This document shows positions 32,677-40,934 of a stretch of 64,000 nt of DNA, piece by piece; positions within the stretch are counted from its first letter, which is position 1, and each line of letters starts with the position of its first letter. The notes below the pieces were generated by a model. It made no database searches. It was not told the origin of the DNA and saw nothing but the letters and a program-made list of their open reading frames with translations. A program made the translations under genes and the position numbers. Source of the DNA: Arthrobacter sp. NtRootA1 (GTDB lineage: Bacteria > Actinomycetota > Actinomycetes > Actinomycetales > Micrococcaceae); NCBI RefSeq assembly GCF_019976975.1, contig NZ_AP024630.1, forward strand, positions 1,736,001-1,800,000, given 5' to 3'.

Positions 32677-34728
32677 TCAGACCACGGTCAGGGTGACGAC
32701 TGAGCCTTCCGGGATCTCGGTGTCTACTGGATTCTGGTCTCGCACAGTTCCGAAGAAGCCGCCCAGAATTGCATTGATTTTCACGTCGAAACCCAGTTTT
32801 TCCAGATCCTTCTGAGCATCTTTGGCCTGCTTGCCGATAAAGCTGGGAACCCTCACCAGCTTGGGTCCCTTGGAGACCGTCAGGGTCACCGTTTCGCCGC
32901 GGACGAGCGTGCCGTTGCCAGGGGACTGCGCCACAACAGCACCCTTGGGAACTGATTTGTCGTTGACTGTCTCCGGAGCGACAACGGCCTTCAACCCGGC
33001 ATCCTGTATTGCTTTCACGGCAGCATCCTGCGGCAAACCCCGAACATCGGGAACGGGGATGGGCTGGGGTCCCTTGGAAACAACCAAGGATACCGGCGTA
33101 CCGTGGCGGATTTCTTTCCCCGGGGCAGGGTCCTGGGAGATGACACTGCCCGCGGGGATCTTTTCGTCGAAAGCCTCGGTGACATTGCCGAGGGTCATTT
33201 GGGCGGCGTTCAGGGCGGTCTTTGCTTGATCCAGGGTCCCGCCTGTCAGCCCGGGCAGTGCAAAGAGTTGTGCGCCTTTCGAAACGAAAAGGGCAATGGG
33301 TTGAAATTTACGTACCACTTCCCCGGATTTGGGTTCAGTTCCGACGGCGAGTCCGGCTTGGACGTCGTCGTCGAATACGTCCTTGGGCTCGGACTGGAAT
33401 CCCGCTGTGCGCAGGAGTTGTTGGGCTTCGGCTACCGTCTTGTTCTTGACATCGGGAACGGTGCCTGGAGATCCAGGCCCCATGCCGAAGAACCAGCCGG
33501 CAGATCCTGCGAGCAGCGCCAGGATCACGATCACGACTGTCCAGATAACGGCGCGTCGCCTGGGATTGCCTTCACGCAAGGGCCGCACCGGGGTGGCAGC
33601 AGCCCTGGTTTGGTCTTTAGCCTGTTGCCGCTCCAGTTTTTTCTGCTCCCGTTTGCCAGGCTGGCGCAGGTCATCGTCTACACCGGGAAGGGCCAGGCCG
33701 GCGTTGCGTGGTTGCCGCGCAGACGCTGCCATCACGGTTGTCGGGTTGCTCTGGTGTGGGATGAACTCGGTGGGCGATGCTGTCGTGGCAAGGGCCTCGG
33801 TGGGATTCTCCCGCGGGGCGGCTGCCTCAACGGAAGCGGCAGTGGAGAGAGGCCGGGAGGACGGCTGCCTGTGGTCCAGTTGCTCGTCGCTTAGCGTGGT
33901 CCGGATGTGGCGCAGTTCCGACAACAGGGCGGAGCCGTCCACGGGCCGGTTTTCGGCGTCCACAGCAGTGCACCACTGCACAAGTTCGTCCAGGTCCTCG
34001 GCAAGACCTGGAGCAGCCTCGGAGGGGCGGCCAACTGCGGCATTGACGTGCTGGTAAGCAACCTGAATCGGGGATTCACCAGCATATGGCTGCTTGCCTG
34101 TGAGCATTTCGTACAGCATGATGCCAGCTGAGTAGACGTCGCTGCGGGCATCAGCGGGCTTGCCAAGCACCAACTCGGGAGCGAGGTACGCCACCGTGCC
34201 GATCAAGGCGCCAGTACTTGTGGTGGCCGTGACAGCCCTGGCTAAGCCGAAGTCACCCACCTTGATCCGGCCGTCGTCGGCTATGAGCACGTTCTCGGGC
34301 TTGATGTCCCGATGGATGAGTCCTGATCCGTGGGCTGCCGCTAAACCTTCGATGACGGGATCGATCAGAGCGAGGGCCAGACGCGGTGGAAGTGCACCCT
34401 GCTGGTTGATGACGTCGCGGAGCGTATGGCCTTTGACATACTCCATCACCAGATACGCGATATGCCCGTCTTCGCCCTGGTCCAGCACGCTGACAACGTG
34501 GGGATGGGACAGGCTCGCGGCGGCCTTGGCCTCGCGGCTAAGCCGTTCCAGGAACGTCTCGTCATTGGCCAGGTGCGGGTGCAGGACTTTGAGGGCCACG
34601 TCGCGCTCCAAGCGCTGGTCCGTGGCCAGGTAAACGGTGGACATGCCACCCCTCGCAAGGCGTGAGCGGACGTGGTAGCGCCCGTCCACCGTGGTCCCGA
34701 TGAGGTGGTCCTGCGTTGGTTCCTGCAC
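32677..34728 (-). CDS. PASTA-domain Ser/Thr protein kinase (PknB-like)
   Basis: About 683 residues from a GTG at 34728; the ATG one codon earlier would precede the predicted transcription start. The kinase domain (about 18-275) has the glycine loop SRLARGGMSTVYLA, Lys in DVALKVL, catalytic HRDIKPENVL, DFGLARAV and YLAPELVLG. A Gln/Arg-rich linker leads to one membrane segment near residue 400 (WTVVIVILALLAGSAGWFFG) and four extracellular PASTA repeats, the units that bind muropeptides or lipid II. It should sense wall precursors and phosphorylate division or metabolic targets. The adjacent LysM transglycosylase and a GarA-like protein elsewhere in the window are candidate partners. In position it resembles PknL, but PknL lacks PASTA repeats. 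Confidence 0.95.
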   Translation of the reverse strand: MQEPTQDHLIGTTVDGRYHVRSRLARGGMSTVYLATDQRLERDVALKVLHPHLANDETFLERLSREAKAAASLSHPHVVSVLDQGEDGHIAYLVMEYVKGHTLRDVINQQGALPPRLALALIDPVIEGLAAAHGSGLIHRDIKPENVLIADDGRIKVGDFGLARAVTATTSTGALIGTVAYLAPELVLGKPADARSDVYSAGIMLYEMLTGKQPYAGESPIQVAYQHVNAAVGRPSEAAPGLAEDLDELVQWCTAVDAENRPVDGSALLSELRHIRTTLSDEQLDHRQPSSRPLSTAASVEAAAPRENPTEALATTASPTEFIPHQSNPTTVMAASARQPRNAGLALPGVDDDLRQPGKREQKKLERQQAKDQTRAAATPVRPLREGNPRRRAVIWTVVIVILALLAGSAGWFFGMGPGSPGTVPDVKNKTVAEAQQLLRTAGFQSEPKDVFDDDVQAGLAVGTEPKSGEVVRKFQPIALFVSKGAQLFALPGLTGGTLDQAKTALNAAQMTLGNVTEAFDEKIPAGSVISQDPAPGKEIRHGTPVSLVVSKGPQPIPVPDVRGLPQDAAVKAIQDAGLKAVVAPETVNDKSVPKGAVVAQSPGNGTLVRGETVTLTVSKGPKLVRVPSFIGKQAKDAQKDLEKLGFDVKINAILGGFFGTVRDQNPVDTEIPEGSVVTLTVV

Positions 34729-34734
34729 CATATG

Positions 34735-34740
34735 ATCCTA
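34735..34740 (-). promoter_or_regulatory. -10 box for a leaderless kinase transcript (TAGGAT)
   Basis: Read on the minus strand, TAGGAT is followed after 6 nt by GTG at 34728, and after 3 nt by the ATG at 34731. The spacing favours GTG as a leaderless start. Confidence 0.45.
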
Positions 34741-34754
34741 AACGAGGCAGGGAA

Positions 34755-34785
34755 GAGGCCCGAATCCGCGAAGGATCCGGGCCTC
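34755..34785 (-). terminator. Terminator after the LysM transglycosylase gene
   Basis: GAGGCCCGAATCC pairs with GGATCCGGGCCTC (one mismatch, 5-nt loop), 23 bp past the stop at 34809. Confidence 0.6.
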
Positions 34786-34808
34786 GTCCGAAGGTGCTTG
34801 GGTACGGC

Positions 34809-36149
34809 CTAGCCGAAAGTACGTTGCCGGGCCTTGATCGATTCGACGTAGCGCTTGGTGTCGTCGTACATGCCGTACTTGCTGACCGAGTACTGGCCCT
34901 GGTAGTAACCGGCGATGGCGTTGTCGAGGTCTTTGCTTGTGGCGATGAGTGCCCTGATGATGGCGACGCCGGCCGTGGCATTGTCATATGGATCCAGGAG
35001 GTTGAGCTTGCGGCCCACCAAATCGGATGCCCATTGGCCCGAGGACGGAATGACCTGCATGGTTCCAATGGCGTTGGCGGGTGAGACCGCGCGCTGGTCG
35101 AAGCCGGATTCCTGCTCGGCGAAGGCAAGTGCCAATGAGGGGCTGACTCCCATGCGGCGGGCGGTATCAGCGACGATTGTCTTCATTTCATCCCGGCTTG
35201 GGACAGGCGAAGCGTTCAGCAGCGCCTTGTTCTCGTTGGCGGAGCTGACAACAGCGGGCGGGTACGTAAAGCCGAGGAAGGAGCTCGGCACCAGGGGCTT
35301 AATGTCCCCGGCAGGCTGCAGTGACGTACTGCCGGGGATGGTGAGCTTCTGTCCGGGGTAAATGACCGTCGTTGCCGAAACTGTATTGACGCTCATCAGC
35401 GCTGACAACGAAACGTTGTGACGCGATGCAATGGAGCTCAGTGTATCGCCCGCTTTGATGGTGTAAGAGCCCGTACTGGCTACGGGAGCGGCCACGGGTG
35501 CCGGAGCGGGGGCAGGAGCAGGGGGAGCCGAAGGTGCAGAGCCGCCACTGACCTTGATCTTCTGGCCGGGATAGATGATGGAGCTTCCACTGAGATTGTT
35601 CCAGCTGAAGATGCTGGACAGGGGGACACCGTGCCGGGCCGCGATCGCGCCCAGCGTATCGCCCGGAACCACTGTGTAGGTGGTGGCATTTGAAGGTGCG
35701 CTCGGCGCGGGTGCGGGCGCCTGGTCAGGGGCGGCCGGGGCAGTGCCAATGAGTTTGATGGTCTGGCCAGGGTAAATCAGCGTTGTTGCAGTGAGCTTGT
35801 TCAACTGCAGGACAGCGGATGTGTCCAGGTTGAAGCGGCGTGCAATGGCACTGATGGTGTCTCCGCGGACGATCTTGTATGTGTCCGGTACGGACGGAGC
35901 CATGGGCCGCAGCGCGGCAGGAAGCGTTGCCGGAACCGCTTGGGCGGGAATCACAGTGCCCACTTTGGTGGCCTGGGCCTTCATGGCTGCAGCGAGCGTA
36001 GCGGGAATCTTGCGGGGCTGGGGTGCCGGTGCGGCCGTGGCTGGCTGGGCCAAGGCAAGCGAGGACAAAACCACGGCGGGAAGCGCAGCCGTGGTTGCCG
36101 CAATTACCGGCATGCTCATGGTTCGTTTCGGCGAGCGGGGCGTCGTCAT
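34809..36149 (-). CDS. Secreted LysM-repeat lytic transglycosylase
   Basis: 446 residues from the ATG at 36149, which has GAGG upstream; the frame is open to 36293 but that stretch is the repeat array. A basic N-terminus and hydrophobic segment (PVIAATTAALPAVVLSSLAL) with TAAPA form a signal peptide. Three LysM domains follow, each with a GDT core and IYPGQ (YKIVRGDTISAIARRF, YTVVPGDTLGAIAARH, YTIKAGDTLSSIASRH), separated by Pro/Ala linkers. The C-terminal SLT domain has the catalytic Glu in AFAEQESGFDQRAVS and AIGTMQVIP. It should bind and cleave peptidoglycan outside the cell, in wall growth or separation. Confidence 0.92.
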   Translation of the reverse strand: MTTPRSPKRTMSMPVIAATTAALPAVVLSSLALAQPATAAPAPQPRKIPATLAAAMKAQATKVGTVIPAQAVPATLPAALRPMAPSVPDTYKIVRGDTISAIARRFNLDTSAVLQLNKLTATTLIYPGQTIKLIGTAPAAPDQAPAPAPSAPSNATTYTVVPGDTLGAIAARHGVPLSSIFSWNNLSGSSIIYPGQKIKVSGGSAPSAPPAPAPAPAPVAAPVASTGSYTIKAGDTLSSIASRHNVSLSALMSVNTVSATTVIYPGQKLTIPGSTSLQPAGDIKPLVPSSFLGFTYPPAVVSSANENKALLNASPVPSRDEMKTIVADTARRMGVSPSLALAFAEQESGFDQRAVSPANAIGTMQVIPSSGQWASDLVGRKLNLLDPYDNATAGVAIIRALIATSKDLDNAIAGYYQGQYSVSKYGMYDDTKRYVESIKARQRTFG

Positions 36150-36185
36150 GGAGTGTGTCCTCATCTCAGCAGCGGGAATAGTTTG

Positions 36186-36257
36186 TGTTGCCGCTGTTAC
36201 CAGTGTTGCCAATGTGACTGATGTTATCAATGTTGCAAGTGTGATCAGTGTGAATCT
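36186..36257. repeat. Eight tandem 9-bp repeats upstream of transglycosylase gene
   Basis: Eight consecutive 9-mers start at 36186, 36195, 36204, 36213, 36222, 36231, 36240 and 36249, each beginning TGT with consensus TGTTRYCAR. They lie 37-108 bp upstream of the transglycosylase start. The copies are degenerate, but the 9-bp phase is unbroken. MtrA of M. tuberculosis binds 9-bp direct repeats and controls wall hydrolases, so a MtrA-type operator is a reasonable guess. Confidence 0.6.
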
Positions 36258-36409
36258 CTCACACTTATTCATTCGGCACAACAATTCCTGCACTTTGGAA
36301 ATCTCTTCGCCGAATTCATCCCTCTGAAAAGGCGACTTTCTCCCACACCGCGGGACCGCCGTCGTACTCCGGCTAGGCGACTGGCAGCCCGGCGTGGCAA
36401 CCTTGTTCC

Positions 36410-36763
36410 GTGAGTAATGTAGAAAGCCTTGTTTCCGACTGGTTGCCGCTGCCGGATGTCGCCGAGCTGTTGGGAGTTTCCATCACCAAAGTCCATGGAC
36501 TGTTGGATGAGCGTGCGCTGGTGGCTATCAGGCGGGGAGAGCGGAATATCCGCTCGATTCCGGCGCTGTTTATTCAGGATGGACACGTCGTAGACAGCTT
36601 GAAGGGAACCATTGCGGTTCTTAGCGATGCTGGTTATAACGACGAAGAACTCATCGTGTGGTTGTTTACGCCTGACGATTCATTGCGGGGACGGCCTGTG
36701 GATGCGTTGCGCGAAGGACGCAAGACGGAGATTCGGCGTCGCGCCCAGTCTCTCGCCTGGTAA
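36410..36763 (+). CDS. Rv2175c-family DNA-binding protein
   Basis: 117 residues from a GTG. The winged HTH is WLPLPDVAELLGVSITKVHGL, followed by the C-terminal segment YNDEELIVWLFTPDDSLRGRPVDALREG characteristic of the Rv2175c family. In M. tuberculosis Rv2175c is a phosphorylation substrate of the neighbouring kinase PknL. Here a PASTA kinase gene lies 1.7 kb away, so a kinase-substrate relationship is plausible. DNA targets are unknown. It is divergent from the transglycosylase and convergent with the polyprenyl synthetase. Confidence 0.88.
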   Translation: MSNVESLVSDWLPLPDVAELLGVSITKVHGLLDERALVAIRRGERNIRSIPALFIQDGHVVDSLKGTIAVLSDAGYNDEELIVWLFTPDDSLRGRPVDALREGRKTEIRRRAQSLAW

Positions 36764-36829
36764 CTCAGTCCCTCGCCTGGTAGCCGGTTAGCCGGCAGCT
36801 TGGATTCCGTCATAAGCAGTTAAACAGCG

Positions 36830-36858
36830 GACGACGGCGGTCCTTGACCGCCGTCGTC
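36830..36858. terminator. Terminator between Rv2175c-like and polyprenyl synthetase genes
   Basis: GACGACGGCGGTC pairs perfectly with GACCGCCGTCGTC around a 3-nt loop, between convergent genes. Confidence 0.75.
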
Positions 36859-36881
36859 GTCCCACGCCTGAAAAAGCCCCG

Positions 36882-37976
36882 TCAAGCAGCCCGGCTCACA
36901 GCTGCCTCAGCCAGTTGGCGCAATGCTGTGAGCGGTAATTCTTCCAGCGGCAGCTGTTCCAAGGCGGCGAAGGCTTTGTCACTCAGATCGTCAATAAGGG
37001 CTTCTGTGGCATCAAGCGCTCCGCAGTCGACCATGATGTTGCGGATTGTGGAAACTTCGTCCTCACCCAGATTCGGTTTCCCCAGCATTTCGTCCAAATA
37101 CGTGGCTTGATCCGTGGGAGCCAGGTTAATGGCAAATCCAACGAGCACTGTCCGTTTGCCCTCGCGAAGGTCATCGCCCGCAGGTTTTCCCGTTGTCTCC
37201 GGGTCCCCGAAAACTCCCAGGACATCATCGCGCAATTGGAACGCCTCGCCCAAGGGCAGTGAAAATGCCGAGTATGCCTTCAACAGATCCTCGGATGCGC
37301 CTGCCAACGCTCCACCCAGTGCCAGAGGGTGCTCGGTGGAATATTTTGCGGATTTATAGCGAATAATCGAGGTGGCGCGCTCCACGGAACCCGCGCGATC
37401 ACGTACAGGACCGGCTACTTCCTCGAGAATGTCCAGGTACTGCCCGGCCATTACCTCGGCCCGCATGAGGTTGAAAATACGGCGTGCTTCGCTTCCTGCG
37501 GCTGCCCTGGGGCCGATTTCCGTGAAGGATTCCTCGCTGAAGGAAAGGCACAAATCCCCGGTCAGGATCGCCGCGGCATGGCCGAAGCGTTCGTTGTCCA
37601 GGGCCCATCCATTCGCCTCGTGGAGTTGGCTGAAGCGACGGTGCACACTGGGACCCCCGCGCCGGGTATCGGAACGGTCAATGATGTCGTCATGGATGAG
37701 GGCCGCGGCTTGGAAAAGTTCCAAAGCGCAGCCAGCCGTCAGGATGTCCGCGTCAGCGGCGGGACCGCCCGCACCCCGCCAGCCCCAATAGCACATCAGC
37801 GCACGAAGCCGTTTTCCGCCTGTGACGAGGTTTGATATTGACCCCATGAGGGGAGCGACGTCCGGGGAAATCGTAGCCATCATGTCCTGTTGGACCGCCA
37901 GGAACTCATTCAGTTTCCCGGCTACGCCGGAAATAAACTCGACTTGCTCCGTGTGGAGTTGGGAAACCGGCGTCAC
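36882..37976 (-). CDS. Polyprenyl diphosphate synthase (IdsA-like)
   Basis: 364 residues from a GTG at 37976 that overlaps the stop of the upstream lipoprotein gene by 4 bp. The first Asp-rich motif is LIHDDIIDRSDTRRGGPSVH. The second is QLRDDVLGVFGDPETTGKPAG, with DDxxG instead of DDxxD, as usual in actinobacterial IdsA. It elongates isoprenoid chains from IPP to geranylgeranyl or similar diphosphates, for quinones, carotenoids or lipid carriers. The product length cannot be read reliably. It resembles Rv2173 (idsA2), which is also near the Rv2175c gene. Confidence 0.92.
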   Translation of the reverse strand: MTPVSQLHTEQVEFISGVAGKLNEFLAVQQDMMATISPDVAPLMGSISNLVTGGKRLRALMCYWGWRGAGGPAADADILTAGCALELFQAAALIHDDIIDRSDTRRGGPSVHRRFSQLHEANGWALDNERFGHAAAILTGDLCLSFSEESFTEIGPRAAAGSEARRIFNLMRAEVMAGQYLDILEEVAGPVRDRAGSVERATSIIRYKSAKYSTEHPLALGGALAGASEDLLKAYSAFSLPLGEAFQLRDDVLGVFGDPETTGKPAGDDLREGKRTVLVGFAINLAPTDQATYLDEMLGKPNLGEDEVSTIRNIMVDCGALDATEALIDDLSDKAFAALEQLPLEELPLTALRQLAEAAVSRAA

Positions 37977-38542
37977 TTGACTGACCCGGCCGCCACGTTG
38001 GCGCCGATGGTGAACGTGGAAACGCCTTCCTTTTGCCTCACCGAGACGTTGACCGTTTCACCGTCACCGCGGATGAAGTCGATCGACGTGACGTTGCCTA
38101 CGGCTTCGGGGCCCGGAACAACCTTGAACCCTTGTGCTTCAAGCGAGGTCTTGTAGTAATCCACCACGCTTTCCGGCGGAGCTTTGACCGTTCCTACGAG
38201 GGCAACGGTGGCAGGAGATACGTTTTTGTCAAAGCTGCTGGAGCGCACGGACGTCTTGGGCATCACCGGGATGAGCTGTTCCGGAAAGCCCGGGACCAAG
38301 GCGCCCACCGTGGCCGTTGCGCCAGGCACGGGTCCCGCTGACGCGGACGTGTCGGGAGCCTGTGACGAGGATGATGCAGAGGCTGGGGGAGAGGGCGCGG
38401 CCGTGGAGGAATCAGAGGAGTTCCCCGATGCGGATGGGGCCGCGGGGCTGCTGGTGGGCGGAGTACAGGCGGAAACCGCCAGGGCGACACTCGCTGCGAG
38501 CAGGGCAAACCCTCGCGATCGAGGAGTTCCAAAGAGCTTCAC
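37973..38542 (-). CDS. Secreted lipoprotein of unknown function
   Basis: 189 residues from a GTG at 38542 with GGAAGGA 7 nt upstream; the longer open frame runs into dinB and is not coding. The signal sequence LLAASVALAVSACTPP carries a lipobox with the acylated Cys, followed by a Ser/Ala/Pro linker of about 60 residues. The folded C-terminal part (VALVGTVKAPPESVVDYYKT, SVRQKEGVSTFTIGANV) shows no known catalytic motif. It is coupled by a 4-bp overlap to the polyprenyl synthetase. Confidence 0.82.
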   Translation of the reverse strand: MKLFGTPRSRGFALLAASVALAVSACTPPTSSPAAPSASGNSSDSSTAAPSPPASASSSSQAPDTSASAGPVPGATATVGALVPGFPEQLIPVMPKTSVRSSSFDKNVSPATVALVGTVKAPPESVVDYYKTSLEAQGFKVVPGPEAVGNVTSIDFIRGDGETVNVSVRQKEGVSTFTIGANVAAGSVK

Positions 38543-38603
38543 AGGGGTATCCTTCCTTGGGCTGACGGGGGACTGTGCCTCCAGTTTAGTCAGTGGCCGG
38601 GCA

Positions 38604-38609
38604 TAGTAT
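38604..38609 (+). promoter_or_regulatory. -10 box for a leaderless dinB transcript (TAGTAT)
   Basis: TAGTAT ends 7 nt before the GTG at 38617. It favours that GTG over the in-frame GTG at 38593, which would lie upstream of the transcription start. No LexA-type SOS box was noticed beside it. Confidence 0.45.
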
Positions 38610-38616
38610 TGCCGTT

Positions 38617-39879
38617 GTGAGGCAGGAAGCATTCGGTAGCGCCCAAAGCGCGGCCAGCGAACCAGCCCGCAGCGCGCACGACGCCCTGCGGGAACAGCGG
38701 CGAACCAGCATCCTGCACGTGGACATGGACGCCTTTTTCGTTTCCGTGGAACTGCGTAGCCGGCCGGACTTGCGTGGAAAGCCCGTGATCGTAGGCTTCC
38801 CTGCTGAGCGCTCGGTCGTCTTGTCGGCGTCTTACGAAGCCCGGGCCACAGGTGTGAAGTCAGCAATGCCCATGGCCATTGCCATGCGGATGTGCCCGGG
38901 CGCTGTCATCATCCACCCGCGCCACAAGCTCTACTACGAGGTTTCGGCGCAGCTCATGGAGATCTTCGCCTCCATCACGGACCTCGTGGAACCCTTGAGC
39001 GTTGACGAGGCGTTCCTCGACGTTGGTGGGGCTATCCGCCGTCTCGGATCTCCCTTGGACATCGGACATCTCGTCCGCCGTCGTGTTCGGTCTGAACTTG
39101 GTATCACCGCTTCAGTGGGGATTGCCGGAACCAAGTTTGTGGCCAAGATCGCATCCACCCGTTGCAAGCCGGATGGCATCCTCCAGATCGACGCCCAGGA
39201 CACTATCCCGTACCTTCACAGCTTGCCGGTCAGCGCGCTCTGGGGCGTCGGCGGCAAGACGGCCGAGGTGCTGGCACGCCTAGGCATCCGGACAGTGGCC
39301 GACGTAGCGGCTACGCCTGTGGCATCGCTGAAAAAGGTCCTTGGCGCCAGCGGAGAGCACGTGCACAGGCTGTCGATGGGAATAGATCCCAGGCCGGTCA
39401 CTCCTACGAGGCTGGAAAAGAGCATCGGGGCGGAGGAGACTTTTGCCACAGATTCGGCAGACGACGCCCTGTTGCACAGGGAGCTCCTCAGGTTGTCCCA
39501 TCGCACGGCAGCGCGGCTGCGCAGTTCCGGGATGCTGGCCCGAACCGTAGCCTTGAAACTCCGATACGCCGATTTTTCCACTGTGACCCGCAGCCGGACC
39601 GTGCATACTCCCGTTGACAGCGCCCAGCTCATTTACCAGGTTGCCGTGCAACTGCTGGAATCCTTGGGGCCACGATCCATGAGCGTTCGTCTTGTGGGTG
39701 TCCGTGCGGAGCAACTGGAACCGGCCGGCCAAGCGTCCATGCAGCTCAGCCTTGATCGACGCGATGACAACTGGAGGGCCGCGGAGCAGGCCCTTGACCG
39801 CGTTGCGGAACGCTTCGGCTCCAAAACGTTGCTCCCGGCCAGGCTCCTGGATCCGCGCAAGACTCCTGACGTCGAATGA
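38617..39879 (+). CDS. dinB: DNA polymerase IV (Y family)
   Basis: 420 residues from a GTG at 38617. The palm begins ILHVDMDAFFVSVELRSRPDLRGKPVIVG with the first metal-binding Asp, and the second acidic pair is in EPLSVDEAFLDVGG. The helix-hairpin-helix is LWGVGGKTAEVLARLGI and the little-finger domain follows from about residue 245. The N-terminal about 30 residues are an extension. It copies past DNA lesions with low fidelity. No clear C-terminal QLxLF-like clamp motif is seen, although MQLSLDRRD is a possible variant near the end. It is divergent from the lipoprotein gene. Confidence 0.94.
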   Translation: MRQEAFGSAQSAASEPARSAHDALREQRRTSILHVDMDAFFVSVELRSRPDLRGKPVIVGFPAERSVVLSASYEARATGVKSAMPMAIAMRMCPGAVIIHPRHKLYYEVSAQLMEIFASITDLVEPLSVDEAFLDVGGAIRRLGSPLDIGHLVRRRVRSELGITASVGIAGTKFVAKIASTRCKPDGILQIDAQDTIPYLHSLPVSALWGVGGKTAEVLARLGIRTVADVAATPVASLKKVLGASGEHVHRLSMGIDPRPVTPTRLEKSIGAEETFATDSADDALLHRELLRLSHRTAARLRSSGMLARTVALKLRYADFSTVTRSRTVHTPVDSAQLIYQVAVQLLESLGPRSMSVRLVGVRAEQLEPAGQASMQLSLDRRDDNWRAAEQALDRVAERFGSKTLLPARLLDPRKTPDVE

Positions 39880-40005
39880 CCCCCGCGATGCCCGCCCAGG
39901 CGCCCTCCGAGCGTCTTTCAGAACAGCGCCTGACAAACTATCCTAATTAGTACAGATATTTAGATCGTCTGGACAGCTGTTTCCTGAGCAGTCGGTCCCA
40001 GGATG

Positions 40006-40030
40006 TCCGCTAATAAAGCGGAAATTTTTT
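40006..40030 (+). terminator. Terminator after dinB
   Basis: TCCGCT pairs with AGCGGA around AATAA and is followed by six T residues, 127 bp past the dinB stop and 88 bp before the next gene. The AT-rich stretch before it (39937-39965) might hold a promoter, in which case this would be an attenuator. Confidence 0.65.
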
Positions 40031-40117
40031 GGGAACGCTTTTCGTGGCCCGATCGTTTTGGAAACAGACGCACAGGCCGCGATTCGTCCAGACGCTGGCT
40101 GACTAAAGGAGGTCGCG

Positions 40118-40486
40118 ATGCCCCTCTCGGAGCATGAACAGAAGCTGCTTGAGCAACTTGAGAAGCAGCTTCATGAGGACGATCCGAAGTTTGCCAACAC
40201 GATGGGTTCGGATCCCATCCGCAGCTGGTCAACCCGGCACGTGATAATTGGTGTCCTTGGTGCCATCGCAGGCATCCTTTTGCTGCTGGTCGGCGTGTCA
40301 CTCCAACAGATTTTCGTTGGTGTCCTCGGCTTCGTAGTGATGGGCGCAGGTGTCTACTTTGCGACTCTTAGGGGCGCGGCGTTCGGTAAGACCCGGAAAG
40401 CGAAAGCCGGAAAGTCAAAGTCCAAGAGTTCGTTCATGAGCAATCTTGAGGAGCGCTGGGACGAGCGTCGCCGCGACGACAATTGA
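40118..40486 (+). CDS. DUF3040 membrane protein
   Basis: 122 residues with a strong AAAGGAGG ribosome-binding site. The start PLSEHEQKLLEQLEKQLHEDDP is the signature of the actinobacterial DUF3040 family. Two membrane segments follow (VIIGVLGAIAGILLLLVGV and IFVGVLGFVVMGAGVYFAT), then a Lys/Ser-rich cytoplasmic tail ending EERWDERRRDDN. The gene is typically just upstream of mraZ in actinobacteria, as here. The function is unknown; a link to division or envelope is suggested only by position. Confidence 0.88.
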   Translation: MPLSEHEQKLLEQLEKQLHEDDPKFANTMGSDPIRSWSTRHVIIGVLGAIAGILLLLVGVSLQQIFVGVLGFVVMGAGVYFATLRGAAFGKTRKAKAGKSKSKSSFMSNLEERWDERRRDDN

Positions 40487-40838
40487 GTGTCCGCCAGCAT
40501 TAGCCCGGCCCTGGATCCTTTCCAAGCGACGATTCCTTAATAAGCTGCGCCGATAGCCTGCGCCGACAAATGGTGCATGCCCCTGGGTTGCAGGCGACAC
40601 AAAAGACCCTTTATGGGTCTTTTTGCGTTTAACCCTGTGTCCTCCACTTTCCACCCCCTTCGAGGTTGCCAGCCCACTCTGGATCCGCAACGCGATCATC
40701 CCGCGCCTGATTCCCTCGGCCGCCCATAGAGTCATGCCCCAGGCGTTCCTTTGCCCTCCACTTCCCACCACGCCCTTGAATCTGTGCAATAGCGCGCCTT
40801 CGGAAACTCAAAGTGGTGGAGAAACACCTCATCGTGCG
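40487..40838. other. Gene-free part of the mraZ upstream region
   Basis: No supportable gene. After the DUF3040 stop there is a terminator (40601-40625). Beyond it, inverted copies of the MraZ-type core appear as CTCCACTTTCCACC (40642-40655) and CTCCACTTCCCACC (40757-40770), and AAAGTGGTGGAG occurs at 40810-40821. These extra sites resemble the promoter-proximal operator and could be auxiliary or chance copies. Confidence 0.45.
40601..40625 (+). terminator. Intrinsic terminator after DUF3040 gene
   Basis: AAAAGACCC pairs with GGGTCTTTT around TTTAT and is followed by more T residues. It separates the DUF3040 gene from the mraZ promoter. Confidence 0.8.
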
Positions 40839-40870
40839 TTGACTGTGGGGCTTTGTGGAGTAAAGTGGAG
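40839..40870 (+). promoter_or_regulatory. mraZ promoter with three-repeat MraZ operator
   Basis: TGGGG (40846-40850), TGGAG (40856-40860) and TGGAG (40866-40870) are direct repeats spaced exactly 5 nt, the known layout of MraZ binding sites (TGGGN repeats, 10-bp period). They overlap a candidate promoter with -35 TTGACT at 40839 and -10 TAAAGT at 40861. MraZ made from this operon would repress it. Confidence 0.7.
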
Positions 40871-40934
40871 CGCATAAGAGGGTATTGGCAGTGTTGGGTA
40901 TGAACGGGCACCTTGACTGAGGGGCGGTGGGCCG

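Noticed and set aside
36186..36257. CRISPR array
   Set aside because: The unit is 9 bp with no spacers and no cas genes nearby, so it is a tandem array and not a CRISPR.
36150..36293. N-terminal extension of the LysM transglycosylase through the 9-bp repeats
   Set aside because: The extension would encode Thr-Leu-rich triplets before a normal signal peptide. A start with GAGG upstream at 36149 fits secretion better, and the repeats look regulatory.
36150..36409. c-di-AMP (ydaO-type) riboswitch before the LysM transglycosylase
   Set aside because: Such riboswitches precede many actinobacterial wall hydrolases, but the conserved core sequences could not be found in this 260-bp region.
40623..40877. 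Small open frames in the mraZ upstream region
   Set aside because: They overlap the operator and terminator sequences, lack ribosome-binding sites and have no protein-like composition.
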